A stretch of 64,000 nucleotides of DNA from Hysterangium stoloniferum (GCA_015178975.1 WHVD01000031.1:1-64000), one strand, 5' to 3'; positions 32,472 through 45,345 are shown, numbered from the stretch's first letter. Notes: a model not told the origin generated them from the sequence alone. Made by a program: numbers and translations.

Positions 32472-33018
32472 TTAGAGGGAAATGGGAGTGCAACCGACGT
32501 TGACCTACATGTCCGATTAATGGGATTTCCTTTTTGTCAGAATTTAGTACTCACAACACCGTCGAACTTAACATCCTTGCAGCATACGGGGTGTTCGGCG
32601 CAGTTTGCTCCTTTTCCGTCTCCACTGTCAAAAATATCTCAGAGAAATTACGACGAGGATGCTACGCTACAACTTACCCAAGAGTGAGGGTCGTGCACTC
32701 CAACCCAATAATAGCAGTAGGATCGTCAAGGGCAATATTGAGCGGCTTCAGGAGTGCGTTCATGGGGGTGCTGCCTGCGGCTCCAACGTTCTTGCAACAT
32801 TTTGGAGATCCTAAGGTGGCAGGGCTCATTAATAAATAGTAAAGTGGATTACTGGAGGATGGAGTATGACTACCTGTGTTGCATTGAGAAGGAGTATTTG
32901 GTGATCCACCAGAAGGAGGAGTATTTGGTGATGCAACAGAAGGAGGAGGGGAACTTGGTGGTGCAGCAGCGGCAGCGAGGAGACCGAAGACAGCAGGGAC
33001 AACAAGAACGAATTTCAT
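32472..33018 (-). CDS. Class I hydrophobin H3, four exons, 126 aa
   Basis: Exons on the minus strand are 33018-32874, 32810-32678, 32624-32555 and 32504-32472; introns are again 63, 53 and 50 nt. The protein has a signal peptide (MKFVLVVPAVFGLLA), a Ser/Pro linker with a changed repeat (SVASPNTPP then SGGSPNTP), and the complete class I cysteine set, ending CTPISL. A base change at the second donor (CTTGG before gtaagt) replaces the Val of H1 with Gly after TLTL. The TATA box is at 33096-33101. It is the direct counterpart of H1 and head to head with H4. Role as for the family: secreted surface-coating protein. Confidence 0.9.
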
Positions 33019-33095
33019 TTTGATTTGCTGAGAAGGAAGTGATAAAATGCTCAACTGTGTTGTTTTGTTGGGGAAATGTGCTCACTCGTGGGCCT

Positions 33096-33101
33096 TTTAT
33101 A
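33096..33101 (-). promoter_or_regulatory. TATA box of H3
   Basis: TATAAA on the minus strand at the same distance from the ATG as in H1. Confidence 0.65.
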
Positions 33102-33659
33102 CTTGAAAAGATGGCTGAATATTTTTTGTTTCACATAATATGAATCAAAAATATCGCGTCAAGACGACCAACTTCAATATCCATTATCCGGAACGTTGAT
33201 CTATAAGTGATTCAGTTGAAAATGGTCACGATATCAGAAAGACGGCGAGGATATTCGTTTGCCATTCGATCTCGCGCTCAAGACAACGCTCCGCAGCGTG
33301 TGGTTCCCATTGTAACACTGCTTTTCGGCTAAATATCGGGGCCCGGGACAAGATCGCAGTGTTGCTAATACGCTCTAAGAGAAAACAGGGTCACTCGGCG
33401 ATGCTCCGACCGAGAAGGTAGAAAAATCCTAAAGATGATCTACAGACTTAGTTATATACGTAATTATGGAAGGTGACCTCAAGCCCTGAAACAGCACGAG
33501 AGGGGTTGTAACATAACCAGTTCAGAATCATTCAGCACCTAGGACAGCAGGATGACAAGTGATTGATAGAAAACCTTCACCGAAGTAATCTAGACGTTGA
33601 CGCAGTTTGTTGCCCTGGCATGACAGAACTCAGTAATAGACCCAGAATGGAGACCGGAT

Positions 33660-34250
33660 ATACTGGTTCTCTATTCTGAAGAGTTTCCACTGACAAATAC
33701 AGTACTGCCGCCATCAACCAGATCAGAAAAAATACCATGATTGTCGGAGGAAGCGCAGCAGCGCGCAGTCACCTTCCGGCTTGGGGGTTCCATAGCGTTC
33801 TCAAGTCGGAAGCTGTGGCAATCTGTTTCCTGTGAAGCAAAGGAAAGTATTGAAACGAAGTAAAGTCACTAACACGAAAACAGACTCACTTCATGCACAG
33901 TGGAACGTTCAACTAACGGTATAAACGGAAATTGCATTTTTACCTCTTGCAACCGGACATCACCAGACACAGACATGGCCTTTTCCTTGGTAAACCATGT
34001 TCTGACCATGAGAATGCCCAGTTTTCCTAGAAAAGGATCTCTATAAGTCTTTGGAGGTCTTATCGGGTACTCACCTGCCATGAAGAAGCCGAGATCAAAT
34101 GCGGGCAGGCGCCGAGAGCCGAGACTTGGTTTAGCTAAGCTCCCCCAAAATTCTGACTGTGGTTGCCGTCGTCTCGAACGCTGGCCTTAACATATTCTCC
34201 ATTGCTGCCGACAGTATGGCATTTATCAGTGGGGGCTCCGAGTCGGGCAG
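33660..34250 (-). pseudogene. Broken counterpart of the spacer gene candidate
   Basis: This corresponds to 8286-8854. MAGEYPIRPPKTYRDP is kept near 34081, but an extra C in a C run near 34143 and a 10-bp insertion near 33737 shift the frame. Confidence 0.3.
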
Positions 34251-34593
34251 TACATCTACTACTGAAGTTCTTAATCAAAATCACCAAGTGACCCTTTTTT
34301 CTCTTAGAGCGTATTCGCAGCACTGCGATCTCGTCCCGGGCCCCGATATTTAGCCGAAAGCGGGGCTACAATGAACCACACGCTGCGGAGTGTTTCTCGA
34401 GCAGGAGATCGAATAGCAAACGAATATCCTCGCCATCTTGTCGCCTCATTTATAAATCAACGTTCCGGATAATGGATATTGAAGTTGGTCGTCTTGACGC
34501 GATATTTTTGATTCATATTATCTTCTCGAATAATGCTTGAATATGGAGCTTGGGAAAATCTTTGGAAAAAAAGAATTCAGCCATCTTTTCGAG

Positions 34594-34599
34594 TATAAA
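34594..34599 (+). promoter_or_regulatory. TATA box of H4
   Basis: TATAAA lies 81 bp before the ATG, as in H2. Confidence 0.65.
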
Positions 34600-34674
34600 A
34601 AGCCAGCGAGTGAATACACTTCCCCAACAAAACAACAGTTGAGCATTTTATCGCTTCCTCTTCAGTAAATCAAA

Positions 34675-35197
34675 ATGAAATTTGTTCTTGTTGTCCCTGC
34701 TGTCTTCGGTCTCCTCGCTGCCGCTGCTCCACCATCAAGTCCCCCTCCTTCTTCTGCTGCATCACCAAGTACTCCTCCTTCTCAATGTAACACAGGTAAT
34801 CATACTCCATCCTCCAGTAATCCGCTTTACTATTTATTAATGAGCGCTGCCACCTTAGGATCTCCAAAATGTTGCAAGAACGTTGGAGCCGCAGGCAGCA
34901 TCCCCATGAACGCACTCCTGAAGCCGCTCAATATCGCCCTTGACGATCCTACTGCTATTATTGGGTTGGAGTGCACTACCCTCACTCTTGTGTAAGTTGT
35001 AGTGTAGCATCCTCATCGTAATTTCTCTGAGATATTTTTGACAGTGGAGACGGAAAAGGAGGAAACTGCGCTCAACACCCCGTATGCTGCAAGGATGTTA
35101 AGTTCGACGGTGTTGTGAGTACTAAATTCTGATAAAAAAGAAATCCCATTAATCGGACATGTAGGTCAACGTCGGTTGCACTTCCATTTCCCTCTAG
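34675..35197 (+). CDS. Class I hydrophobin H4, four exons, 118 aa
   Basis: Exons are 34675-34795, 34859-34991, 35045-35114 and 35165-35197. Introns and signals match H2 except that the first donor is gtaatc. The protein differs little from H2 (for example GSIPMNALL in place of GSTPMNALL), keeps all eight cysteines at class I spacing, and ends CTSISL. It is transcribed away from H3, which lies on the opposite arm of the inverted repeat. It is probably secreted and assembles on the hyphal surface, by family analogy. Confidence 0.92.
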
Positions 35198-36753
35198 AAT
35201 CCATTTCGGAAAGGTACTATATATAATTTATTGAAGATGGAGGATCCGTCCAACATTCCTTGACGTCTTTCTCGTATACTTGTTACATCCGTAGTCTTAA
35301 ATTGTTCCTCTATCTGATGGAAATAATCAGCAATGTGACGCTTCAATAGACAACGTTCTGTTTTTTGGAAAATACGTCAAGAGATATACCTGGCAGAGGG
35401 TGGCAAACTCTGCATTTTGACGCACCTGATCACTGATCCCTCCCAATGGGACCATTTGAATGAGAATTGCCAGGCGTTCACAGACTCTGCTTTCATTTTT
35501 CCGATTATACTATTCTCTCTGCAAATCCCAACCGCATCCTCTCGGGGGGCTAATACACAGCGAAACAAATGGAGATGATACTGGGAACCTTCTACTAATA
35601 TGAGACTGTTTTAACCTTAGAACCAGAACCTGTTGTGCATTGCCTCCTGAGGGGTTTCATTCTGAAACCAAATTTTCCACTTCAAAGGCGTTCTTCCACA
35701 GGAGCGAAAGCAGACAAACGAGGCAACTTTTTATTTTATATTATTTTTTCAAATACCTTCAAGTCAGCACTCTTTATTGACGTTGTATTTAAAGCTCGTC
35801 GGGCTTCCGCTACCTGAAGCCTCCTACTCCACACCAAAATTGACAAGACGGCAAGGAGGATCGGTATCCTACGATTTCCGGATACCAGAGCTGACTCTGA
35901 GACATGGAATAATAGAAACCATGACTCATCCCCCTTAACCCCATGACCATATCAGTGAAATGTGGATCCTTTTTATTGTGCCAGGCCTAAAGGCTTGGGA
36001 GTGAAACATTCCACGTCTTATATATTCTGGTATTAAGGATGGTGCCGAAATGTTGTATAATTCAATTTGGAAAGTACTTGGATAATTCATTAGAATATGT
36101 AATATTTCCCATACATTTTCAGAGTTTTGAAGATTTTCAGAAATATTTTATATATTCTATAAACTTTAGAACATATTCTGACAAATTGGACCTGACAATT
36201 GTGTGAGGGCATAGCACATAAGCTGAAGCCAAGTCCTACCCATTCCTGGAACATCTGTGGGTTTTCCCTGGATACCCATCTTGCAGATGGGGAGTATCCT
36301 TCCCCTCTTATGTTGAATGTCATTCACTAGCTATAGGCAGGACCATGTGTTGAAGTTTTGGGAATTCAGTAATAATCTCACTTGTGGGTCCCCTTTTGTT
36401 CCCATGGCATGTACCTGTGTCAACACTGTGTACTATCCTAGCCAGTGCAAGTCACAAGCTCAACTGACTTGATTCAGTGCCCAGCAATTCATAACCTCCC
36501 CCATTTGTAACGAGTTAACTGTAAGCTGCACTGTCAAATGGAAAGTAAGTTGATCTTAGAACAGCACCTGATTAATTTCAACAGTTTTCTCACTGATACA
36601 GATGATTAATTAAACATTGACACAATTCAAAATTCATTCAGGTGTAGATGTTCACTCAAACTGAGATATGTTGGCTAGTGCAGACATTATCTCTTATTGT
36701 GATTATAGGATTTCCCAGTGCTCATAATATCAATGTACAAGCTGGTTGCTAGG

Positions 36754-37137
36754 TGTTAGGACCAGGAAACCCACTGGGACCCAGAACCCATCCTATAGGT
36801 ATTTGACTCTCTATATCACACAAACTAGCCACCCTGGACCCTTTGTTCTTAATCCATCTTTCCTGTTTGACATCTGGTTCAGTCTTCCCCTTATTCCAAA
36901 TCAGTTTGACATCTGGTTTATTGCCTTATTCTACATTTGTTATGTCTTTTTGTATCTCTGGATATGTAGTACAATAATCTACTAGTCTATATAGTCTAGC
37001 TACTACCTGTACTTACAATCTGATCAGAAAATCAACTTAGCTTCAACTTAGTATCCACCTTAGCATATTCTTGGAATCCATGGGTTTCCCATCTGCTGCT
37101 GTCTGAAGTTGTACAATGTGAGCTTGTGAGGGCACAC
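36754..37137. repeat. Family beta LTR remnant, split by a later solo LTR
   Basis: This starts TGTTAGGACCAGGAAAC as at 11395. It is cut at GAGGGCACAC by the solo LTR at 37138 and resumes at 37874 (CACAGTACATAAACTGAAG). Confidence 0.55.
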
Positions 37138-37873
37138 TGTTAAGAACTGAAAACTGACTAATGTTGGTAGGCCGATGGGGACTGATCGGAAGGACTTGGC
37201 TTCAGCTTATATGCTGCACCCTCACAAATATCTGTCAGGTGTCCTTAAATTTCAGATGGGTGAAGACTAGTCCTAATGAGTACCTCACGGTGAGTTACTG
37301 ATCAGGACCGAAGGATAAGTTGAGTGTCGGGCCAGGTGGGGACCGAGAGTGGGCAAGTGCACATGTAGGTGGAAAGTGGGATACTTAGTATAAGACTTCT
37401 AGAGATGAATGTGGGTGTTCTGAGTTGATATTCTGATTGCCTAGTAACTACAACTACAGTGGGCATATACAAGTATTCGGTGTCTAGAAAATACTAACTA
37501 AGGGAAGAGCGGAAACATTATTGACAAATAAACTTGACTAGGAATGGGAAGGTTACAATAAGTTTGGAGGCTGTGATTAACTGAGAGTGGAATTACGAGA
37601 AAAGGAAATAGTCCAAGGGTTACAAGTATATATAGGCATATGTGAAACATGGAGTAGAATGGATCATCATAATGAAAAGGGGATGTATCAGAGTATAACC
37701 AGATTGTATGAGTATATTTTGACGGGGGCGTAAACGGGGTTTGATCACTGTGAAAGCATACATCAGCGTCGGGAGACCAATGGTTTCCGATGCAATGACT
37801 TGAGCAATAACTTGAAATGTCAAATAGGTGGCGATAACCTCGGGGACTGTCAGGTTGTGACACGGTCATAACA
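37138..37873 (+). repeat. Solo LTR, family gamma, nested in family beta
   Basis: It starts TGTTAAGAACTG and ends GGTCATAACA (736 bp). Flanks are CACAC on the left and CACAG on the right, a 5-bp target duplication with one later change. It matches the solo LTR at 41995-42715 along its length, including GGACTTGGCTTCAGCTTAT near the 5' end. Confidence 0.8.
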
Positions 37874-37940
37874 CACAGTACATAAACTGAAGCCAAATCC
37901 TTCCCCAGAACTTCCATGGGTTTTCCCCAGAGACCCACCC

Positions 37941-38103
37941 CTGAGTCCCATGCTTAAGGAGGATAGTTACAATTCATTGAACATACAAAATTTTATGGAA
38001 AAATCCTCATATTTTTAAGTGGGACTATTTCCTCTGGTGATGACTACATGTTTTAGGGTTTATATTTCACCACCCCAAAATTTCATCTTTAAGACTTGTA
38101 TGC
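37941..38103. other. AT-rich spacer, no gene
   Basis: No feature is recognised. Confidence 0.4.
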
Positions 38104-38389
38104 TCTTTTAAAATATGCACAAATGTCATTGGTATACAAGATTATCTGGGTTGTTACCTAATCTTTGGGATAAAATGCATTCTCTAGTATCTCTGTGACT
38201 TTTTAAAAATATGCACAAACATCATAGTTAAACAAGATTATTTGGGTTATGACTTAATCTTTGGGATAAGATGCATTATCTAGTATCTCTGTGACTTTTA
38301 AAATATCCACAAATGTCATGGTTAAAGAAAATTATTTGGGTTATGACTTAATTTTTGGGATAAGATGCATTCTCTTGTATACATGTGAA
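38104..38389. repeat. Tandem repeat, three units of about 95 bp
   Basis: Units start near 38104, 38199 and 38295. Each contains AAAATATGCACAAA-like sequence, TTTGGGATAARATGCATT and GTATCTCTGTGACTTT-like sequence. The copies have diverged by point changes. Confidence 0.8.
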
Positions 38390-38810
38390 CTTTCAAATGT
38401 AGTTCATATTTATTTGGTTTAGAAAGTTAACCAGAACTATCTGGCCATGTTGTGGAATTTATCCCCAAAAGGATAATCTATATATGTTTGTTTGACTAAC
38501 TTTTGTCAGATATAAGATAAATATTAATATTTCCTTATTCTCCAGAATGTCATCTGATAGACTGAATTTGATTAAATCTTAATTCTACAGCAAACAATAT
38601 AAATATATATTCTTTAGTGGATAAATAACTTTTAAAGTTTTGGGTTATCCTCCAAAGGTGGTATCTACAACATAGTGTGGAGCTGGAATCTATCAGAGCT
38701 TGGAACACTAAATTTCCAAGAAGGTCACAAACAGGTTTTACAAATAATAACGAGTCAGGATTGAAAGAGTGGATGTGTTGAGATGGATAATCTCAGAAAC
38801 ACAGGGAGAG
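38390..38810. other. AT-rich stretch, no gene
   Basis: No coding frame or known repeat is recognised. Confidence 0.4.
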
Positions 38811-39540
38811 TCAACACAACCCTCTGTCTGTACAGATTCTGGAGGGTTGCTTACTCTTTTTTTGACTCTGTGGTGGGTTTCTCCTTGGATATTGAAGTAA
38901 TAGTGGAAGTTGCCATGTGAGCCTTGGAAGAGTTTGACTTAGTGGTGCAGTTGAAAACCTTGTGTCTGCCTTTCCCACAGAAAAGGCAGAGGTCATTATC
39001 CATGTGTTGTTGTTTTTCCTTTGGGGTGAGTTTACCATTGGAACTCAACAAATGGGAAATGTTGGGTTTATCAGAAATTGACTGTTTTCCCTTGTTGAAT
39101 TTCTTGTCTTTCTTCTGATTGGAATTTGATTTGCCAGTATTATTGCCAGAGTTGTTGCCAGAAGACTTACTGGTCAACACCTTATTGCTTTGAGAATGTT
39201 CTGTCAGGGGAAATTTCCACTTTTCATTCCCAGTAGTGGGCTTTGGATTTCTGAGCTTTCATCCACATGAGTTGGAGAGTTTTTGGTTTTCATTCTTTGC
39301 AGATGTTGTCTTTCAGGTGTGATGGAAGACCCATATAGAAATAGTGTCCAAAGGCAGAATCATCCCAACCACAGCATGCAGCAAGGGTATTGAACTTGAC
39401 AAGATAATCAGAAACTCATTGATTGTCTTTCATCTTGAGTGCCATTAGTTCATTTTCTGCTTCACCAGATTGATTGTAAGGTCCAAAATTAGTTTCCAGT
39501 TCTTTGACAAATGTGTCCCAGTTGTTGAGCCATGCAGGTG
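38811..39540 (-). pseudogene. Ty3/gypsy gag relic
   Basis: On the minus strand a frame broken by stops and shifts reads TFVKELETNFGPYNQSGEAE, LVKFNTLAACCGWDD, and further on LCLFCGKGRHKVFNC, a CX2CX4HX4C zinc knuckle (open segment 39180-38851). This order, with the FGP and AEXEL patterns, is typical of gypsy Gag capsid plus nucleocapsid. No protease or RT follows. The relic abuts DUF6533-like unit E at 39541. Confidence 0.8.
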
Positions 39541-40029
39541 TTTAATGCAGGGTTGGTGATACAACATCATTGGTGTTGGCCAGTTCCTGCAAGTCAGGCA
39601 TTTTAAGCATGTCATACAGCGGGACGAAATGATTCTTGGATCCATTAACATATCTTCCTGGGAGATATGTGATGTTCTCCAACTATGTCACATGCATCCA
39701 ACTGCATTTAAGCAGACAATGGCTTACACTCAGATCATAGATCTAGGTGTTGTTTTGTAGCTAAGCTGGGACTTGAGCCAAAGAATAAAGGTAAACAAGA
39801 AAGCCTACCCTAAATTGTCCAACTTTCAGTAATTGTCAGTGTGTTATCTTAATAAAGTCAAGGGCTCAGAGCAGCAAAAAGTAAATGAGGGCAAGTCAGC
39901 AATGAGGAGATCTAAAGCCCTTGTAGAGCCAGATGTATGACGCCATCCAATGGCAGTCAATCCTTGTGTATTATCTTTTCTTTAACCATTAGCACTCATT
40001 CATATACAATATGTATAGTTTCCCCAGAA

Positions 40030-41984
40030 TTAGATACAGTCACAATTGGAATGGGACTTGCTTGCAGTCCATGTTTGCAATAAATCCATATTACTAGTAC
40101 TATAATACCAAATATCGGCATCAAAAACAATCCCAGTCAATATTGTCACTGCATGTCGAGTAGATGAGAGTCCTCTCTCAGAATACTCCCATTCAACCTC
40201 TGAAGTTGGTAGCAATGTTGTGTCTCCACTATTAATGGCTTCTCACAGGTTTAATAGACTTCTTGCTGTGAAAATAACATGCATGATGTGCTGCATTCTG
40301 AAAGAGAAAAATTCAATTAAAGGTAAAGAAATACGGTCAATCAATACTTTACAAACTGCCCTACTAGAAGATATTGTTCTCCCTTGAAAAGACCCTGAAA
40401 ATGACATGAGATATCAGCAGATGGCACATCAATTGGCAGCTTGTATCATGTGCACTAACAATACAAGTTATTATCAGTATCATGGAGTGCATATGATGTA
40501 TTAATTCATACATAAAAACAACACAATATAAGACTGCTGTTGAGAACATCAGTATTTCAACATCTGCATTCACAAGATGGGTTATTACTATCCCTACTTG
40601 AAATTGATAAGGAACTGGATCTACAAAATTGTGCTTTATGAGGTGGGTATGTATATATAAGTGATAGTCTAACTTTTCTTAAGTGGCAGAGCCATCCACC
40701 AGTGTGTCTACTCTGGTAAAACATTAGCATATGGATTACTAGTGAGAAGTGTTGTGTAAATTTGGGAGATCAATAGGAAATATTAAGTAAAAAATGTCAT
40801 ACTTAATTCAAATAACATAATGAGAAGAAAGTCAAAAGATACAAATGGTTTTGAGACCTTCGTTGCACCTGAGGATGAAATTTTGTCTAAGCAGCCGACT
40901 AAATTGAAGATGATTGATGGAAGACCTCATGGGTGTAGTCTGATTCGTGGCTCATATTCAAATACTTGAGATGGTTTGATAGACAAAACAGATATCTATT
41001 ATCCCAAGTATTATCAAAAGTCCTATGAAAATCATCTCCCAAATGGCCCAAGTTGTAAGCCTGGTGCCCCCATCTTATGCATTCACTATTATTTGTGTTC
41101 ACCTGTTGTTGCATTCACCTTTTGTCTTCCCTTTTAGTTTCTATTACCATGTGATCATGTCATATATAGCCTGGGGAGTTTTCCTTCTCTTTCCTTACTG
41201 TACACTGCCCATCATGTAGACTGTTCAGTAGTTCATCAAGCAATACACCATAATCCTATGGACTCATGTGACTTAGACCCAGTGAGCCTATTTAACAACA
41301 GGCTTCCACAAGTCCTGAATATAAAAACTACTGTATGGTGCTTGTTAATTTGGTGGATAGAAAATAAGTGACAAAATATACACATTGAGCTATTAGTGTA
41401 CCAATAATACTGAACCCTGGTAGGTAAATGTCGCCCATTGTTTTTCAATCTATATCCCAAGAAAGTTATCCATATGAGGAAACAATGTACATATATTCTC
41501 CTGCACATTAGTGGCGATATGCCCGGGAAGACCACTGCAAAAATATGCACATTTAAGGTTCTCATTTAAGATCAGCATTATTTTGTGTCCATTGAAGCAC
41601 TTACTATAAAGTAATAAAGAGCTATCTACATATAAGAGCCAAGTAGCATGCTGTGACATAAAGTAGTTTCCTGATGGTCTAAGGTGATGGCCAAACCAAT
41701 TTCACCTCATTCTTCAGACATAATACATGGCCATAAACCTGGATCAATAACAGCTATTGATCAGAAGGCTGCAGATAAATAAATATGAGGATAAACCAAG
41801 GCCACGAAGCTAGTGACTGAAAAATATGGATTATCTTTAGTACACCATTAAAGTTCATGGCATGAAACCCACTCACTGTTGCAACACTATAGAGGGTTAT
41901 GAATAACTGATGGTGCAAAGAATGCTGTATAAATCTCACAGCAAAAAGATAGCTATCCTTAAGTGTAAATATGTATGCCCTCAT
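40030..41984 (-). pseudogene. DUF6533-like copy E, CpG-depleted and interrupted by a solo LTR
   Basis: The start codon remnant is at 41984. Degraded exons correspond to those of copies C and F, with many CG to TG or CA changes relative to copy C. The C-terminal exon has TGA at 40243-40245 where B, C and F have CGA. A solo LTR lies at 41054-41308, next to the RTWAVW exon, and another begins 11 bp before the start codon, at 41995. Confidence 0.7.
41054..41308. repeat. Solo LTR, 255 bp, target duplication CAAGT
   Basis: It starts TGTAAGCCTG and ends CAGGCTTCCA, an inverted terminal repeat matching at 9 of 10 bases. CAAGT flanks it on both sides (41049-41053 and 41309-41313). Removing insert plus one CAAGT restores the CCCAAGTCC sequence of the other copies. 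The family is not represented elsewhere in the window. Confidence 0.85.
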
Positions 41985-41994
41985 TTTGACTTGG

Positions 41995-42715
41995 TGTTAA
42001 GAACTGGAAACTGACTAATGTCGGTGGCCGACGGGGACCGATCGGAAGGACTTGGCTTCAGCTTATGTGCTGCGCCCTCGCATATATCCGTAGGTTGTCC
42101 TTAAATTTTGGACAGGCGAAGACTATATCCTAAGAAGAACCTTTCGGTGAGATACCGATCGGAACCGAAGGACAGGTCAAGTGTCGGGCCAAGGGATCGG
42201 GCCGAGAATGGGCGAGTGCACGCGAAGGCGGAAGGGGGTTCTTCTAGTATGAGACTGCTACAGACGTATGAGGGTATTCTGAGTCGATATTCTGATTGCC
42301 TAGTAACTACAATTACAGCGAGTTCATATACAAGTAACAGGCGTCTAGAAAATACTAATGGGGAGGAGGGCGGAAAACGGCATTAACATTAAGCTTGACT
42401 AGGAACAGGAAGTTTATGATTAGTTCGGAGGCCGATGATAACTGAGAATGGAAATTACGATAAAAGGAAATAGTTCGAGGACTACAAATATAGATAGACA
42501 TACGTGGAACATAAGATGAGACGGATCAACATGATGAAAGGGACATATCAAAACATAACCAGACAGAAAGGCGTAGTCGGGTTTGATTGACCGGAGAGCA
42601 TACGTCAGCGTCGGGGAACCGACGGCTTGCGAAGGGTTGTATTGTCGAAGACGTATAATGAGGGTATTCCATCAGGGACCGTCGGCCTGCGAAGGGTTGC
42701 GACACAGTCGTAACA
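41995..42715 (+). repeat. Solo LTR, family gamma, target duplication CTTGG
   Basis: It is 721 bp, starting TGTTAAGAACTGG and ending CAGTCGTAACA. CTTGG flanks both sides (41990-41994 and 42716-42720). It is CpG-rich compared with the gamma LTR at 37138, so it is younger or less deaminated. Confidence 0.88.
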
Positions 42716-42720
42716 CTTGG

Positions 42721-43579
42721 TGTAAGGAGGTACAATAGGCTGATGTCCAAAAATTGACATAAATATGTGTAAGAGTTTGGGGATATCACCACTGTTGGGA
42801 ATATAATGACTATTGAATTAAGTATCAACTGTGATCTTATAAGACCTCAAAGGAGGGGGTGGTCCAGCATTCTATCAGGGTTTAAAGATGCTAGCCTTCC
42901 CTCATCTATGGATTTGTTGCAATGTCGGCTTTTTACACTGTCCACACTTTTCTGAGTGTCCCTATGAGTGGATAATATATACAATCTATGGCTCTAGAAA
43001 TAAGCATAACTGGCTAACTATTGGAAATGGACTGCTGTAAAATGCACCACATTCTGGGAGCCCTGAGTATTAAAGTTAGAGTAAAAATGTTGGAGTCTGT
43101 GTATGATGCATAACTACCAATTTGACCAGATTGGTAGGATTATAAGGATTAAGGAAAAGAACCAGTATAGACGCCAACTGCAACCTAATCCCAATCACCA
43201 TGGTCACATGCATAGACATGAAACCAAACCAAATAACTATATGGCACATGGCTCAGTAGGGAAGTCAACTTACTGATTGATGGCACAGGCAAGGAAGGTG
43301 AGTAACAAAAAGTTGAGCAATGGTTAAAGATGTATAAATGACCATGCATGATGTGTCCTCAGTTTGAGCTTGATCATGTGACACAATGTCAGATAAGAGA
43401 AATTATGTTTTGTGTGGAACTTATTTATTGAAATAAAATAAAATAACAACAACAACCAGGCTAGGGCTTTACCTAAGATGATAAATATAGTAATACCTCC
43501 TTCTATCACCGCCAGGTTGCATACCATTGGTCATAGTGCCTGGACAATCTCTTATACATCCCTCATGCTCCTTATTGAG
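42721..43579. other. No gene seen
   Basis: The start (42730-42860) resembles the upstream flank of the DUF6533-like unit. The remainder is AT-rich and CpG-poor with no supported frame. Confidence 0.45.
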
Positions 43580-44619
43580 CAAAATTGGTGAAGGAGAATC
43601 CAGCAAGGTCAAGCTCAACTTCATGACAAGCAAGCCATTGAGTGTAAGGGAGTGAGACTCCCTACACTGCAATTTGGTAATATTTGATCTTATTGTTATC
43701 CATATCCCATTGTTGTCCACATGCCATTGTCCTCATCTCCCATTGTTCTCCACTAATATATTATGTACATTTGGATTTCAATACAGTAGTGGTTTTATTC
43801 TCCATCACTCATTCTAGGGCCTACTGTGGCAGATACTAGTCTTAGATGAGGTTGTAGTCAAACTCCTTAGACTAGGAAATGTTTACAATCAATTTGGTTT
43901 GTAGAAAGTTGAAAGTGAAATGGACAGATCCTGAGAATAGCACAGACAAGTGAAATCAACATACCTATCCCTTGATGATAATCTAGCGAATGTTGACGGT
44001 AATAACAACAACATTGGCCTACTCTGCCAATATATTTGTCAACACACTTTTTAACGGTCCCTGCTGAGGCCTGCAACCCCCTCTGGATCCTTTTACAAGA
44101 CCCAAAACAACAACCGGGTCTGCATGAGATTATGGCTCAGTCTGTGGTGCCTTGCGCCCTGTGTTATCAGTCCATTTGAACCCCTGGAGCTTGAGAAGGT
44201 CACAATGGAGCAACAGAAGAACAAACAGGCAAATCAGCGCCAATGGGCACCAATGCTAAGCAGCCTGTGGACCGAACTAGAACAGAAAAAAGGCAGCAGA
44301 TGCCCAAGACTAATCTACATCAGTTTGCTAGTATATAGATAACTGTCCGTGCAGAAGAAACTCACCTCAGTCACTGCCTAATGAGGCTGTAGGGAAACGA
44401 CTGAGGTTGTACACCATAGCTTCACATATATATATATATATACGGGTGTGGGTGAAAAATGCGCTCGTACGATGAAAAGGAAAAAATGCAAGCGGGTGGT
44501 CCAGTCTGACATGCGGTCTGGTAGTGTTGCCGCATTCGGGGGATGAACATTACCGGTTTTTGTCAGTCCAACAGGGTTCGCAAAGCAAGGACTTCGCCTG
44601 GAAGATTCGAAGACATCCG

Positions 44620-44840
44620 CAAAAATTCCAGAAAGGAGAAAGAGAAAGCAGTATGATAGAGGTATACAGAAGGCGCATGGTAGTTGCAACAACTGGCAAT
44701 GGCAACGACAAAAGAGAAGCTCTCTTGTACAAGCAGCTGGTCCGAAGACACTCACTCAAAGCCCAGAGAAGGAGAAAGAGACAAACCGAAGACACCCACG
44801 CAAAGCCCAGGGGAGGAGAAAGAGAAAGAGACTGGGAAGG
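44620..44840 (+). repeat. Purine-rich low-complexity repeat (partner)
   Basis: This is a shorter version of 29030-29330 with GGAGAAAGAGA runs. Confidence 0.65.
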
Positions 44841-45345
44841 GAACAGACGCAACAAGACAAGAGGGGACAGGCATATCAGAGGACGCGTCGCAGTAGCCCC
44901 CCAACGGATATCAGCGAACCAGGAGCTTTCTCACCATCACTCCCTGCTTTTAACGTGTCCTTCGAAGGTTCGGGAACCCCTCACGCCATTACAACTCACC
45001 GAGCCTATTGCAACATCCAGACTGGCACAGTCAGTGCTCGACGGGGTCGGTGGGGGCAGGTTTGTCGCCAACTTTGTGATGGACACTGGCTTGGAGAAGA
45101 TGGTGGGAAGTGGAATGACCTGATCTCGTCCAATGGGGAGCCTATCAATAATGCATTGAGTTACCGTGGAAGATGGTGGCTGTTGAGGAGAAGTGAGATT
45201 GGAGGAGAAGGTGGCTTCATTGATGGGAAGAAAACGTGAGAGAAGACGCTGAGCTTGATTTCGGAGCCTATAACCAGATGCGACGAGTTGATTGATGGTT
45301 TGTTGACACTGTTTGGTTATGATTGAGTTGACTAATGCTTGGTCT

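Larger units (their letters stand above)
31440..37940. repeat. Segmental duplication A, copy 2
   Basis: This is the partner of 6050-11886. It is interrupted by a solo LTR at 37138-37873 that is absent from copy 1, so the LTR arrived after the duplication. Its left end runs without a break into DUF6533-like copy D, which suggests that copy D and the hydrophobin segment were neighbours and that copy 1 received only the first exon. Confidence 0.85.

Noticed and set aside
44425..44441. (TA)n run as a regulatory or origin element
   Set aside because: It is a simple microsatellite with no supporting context.
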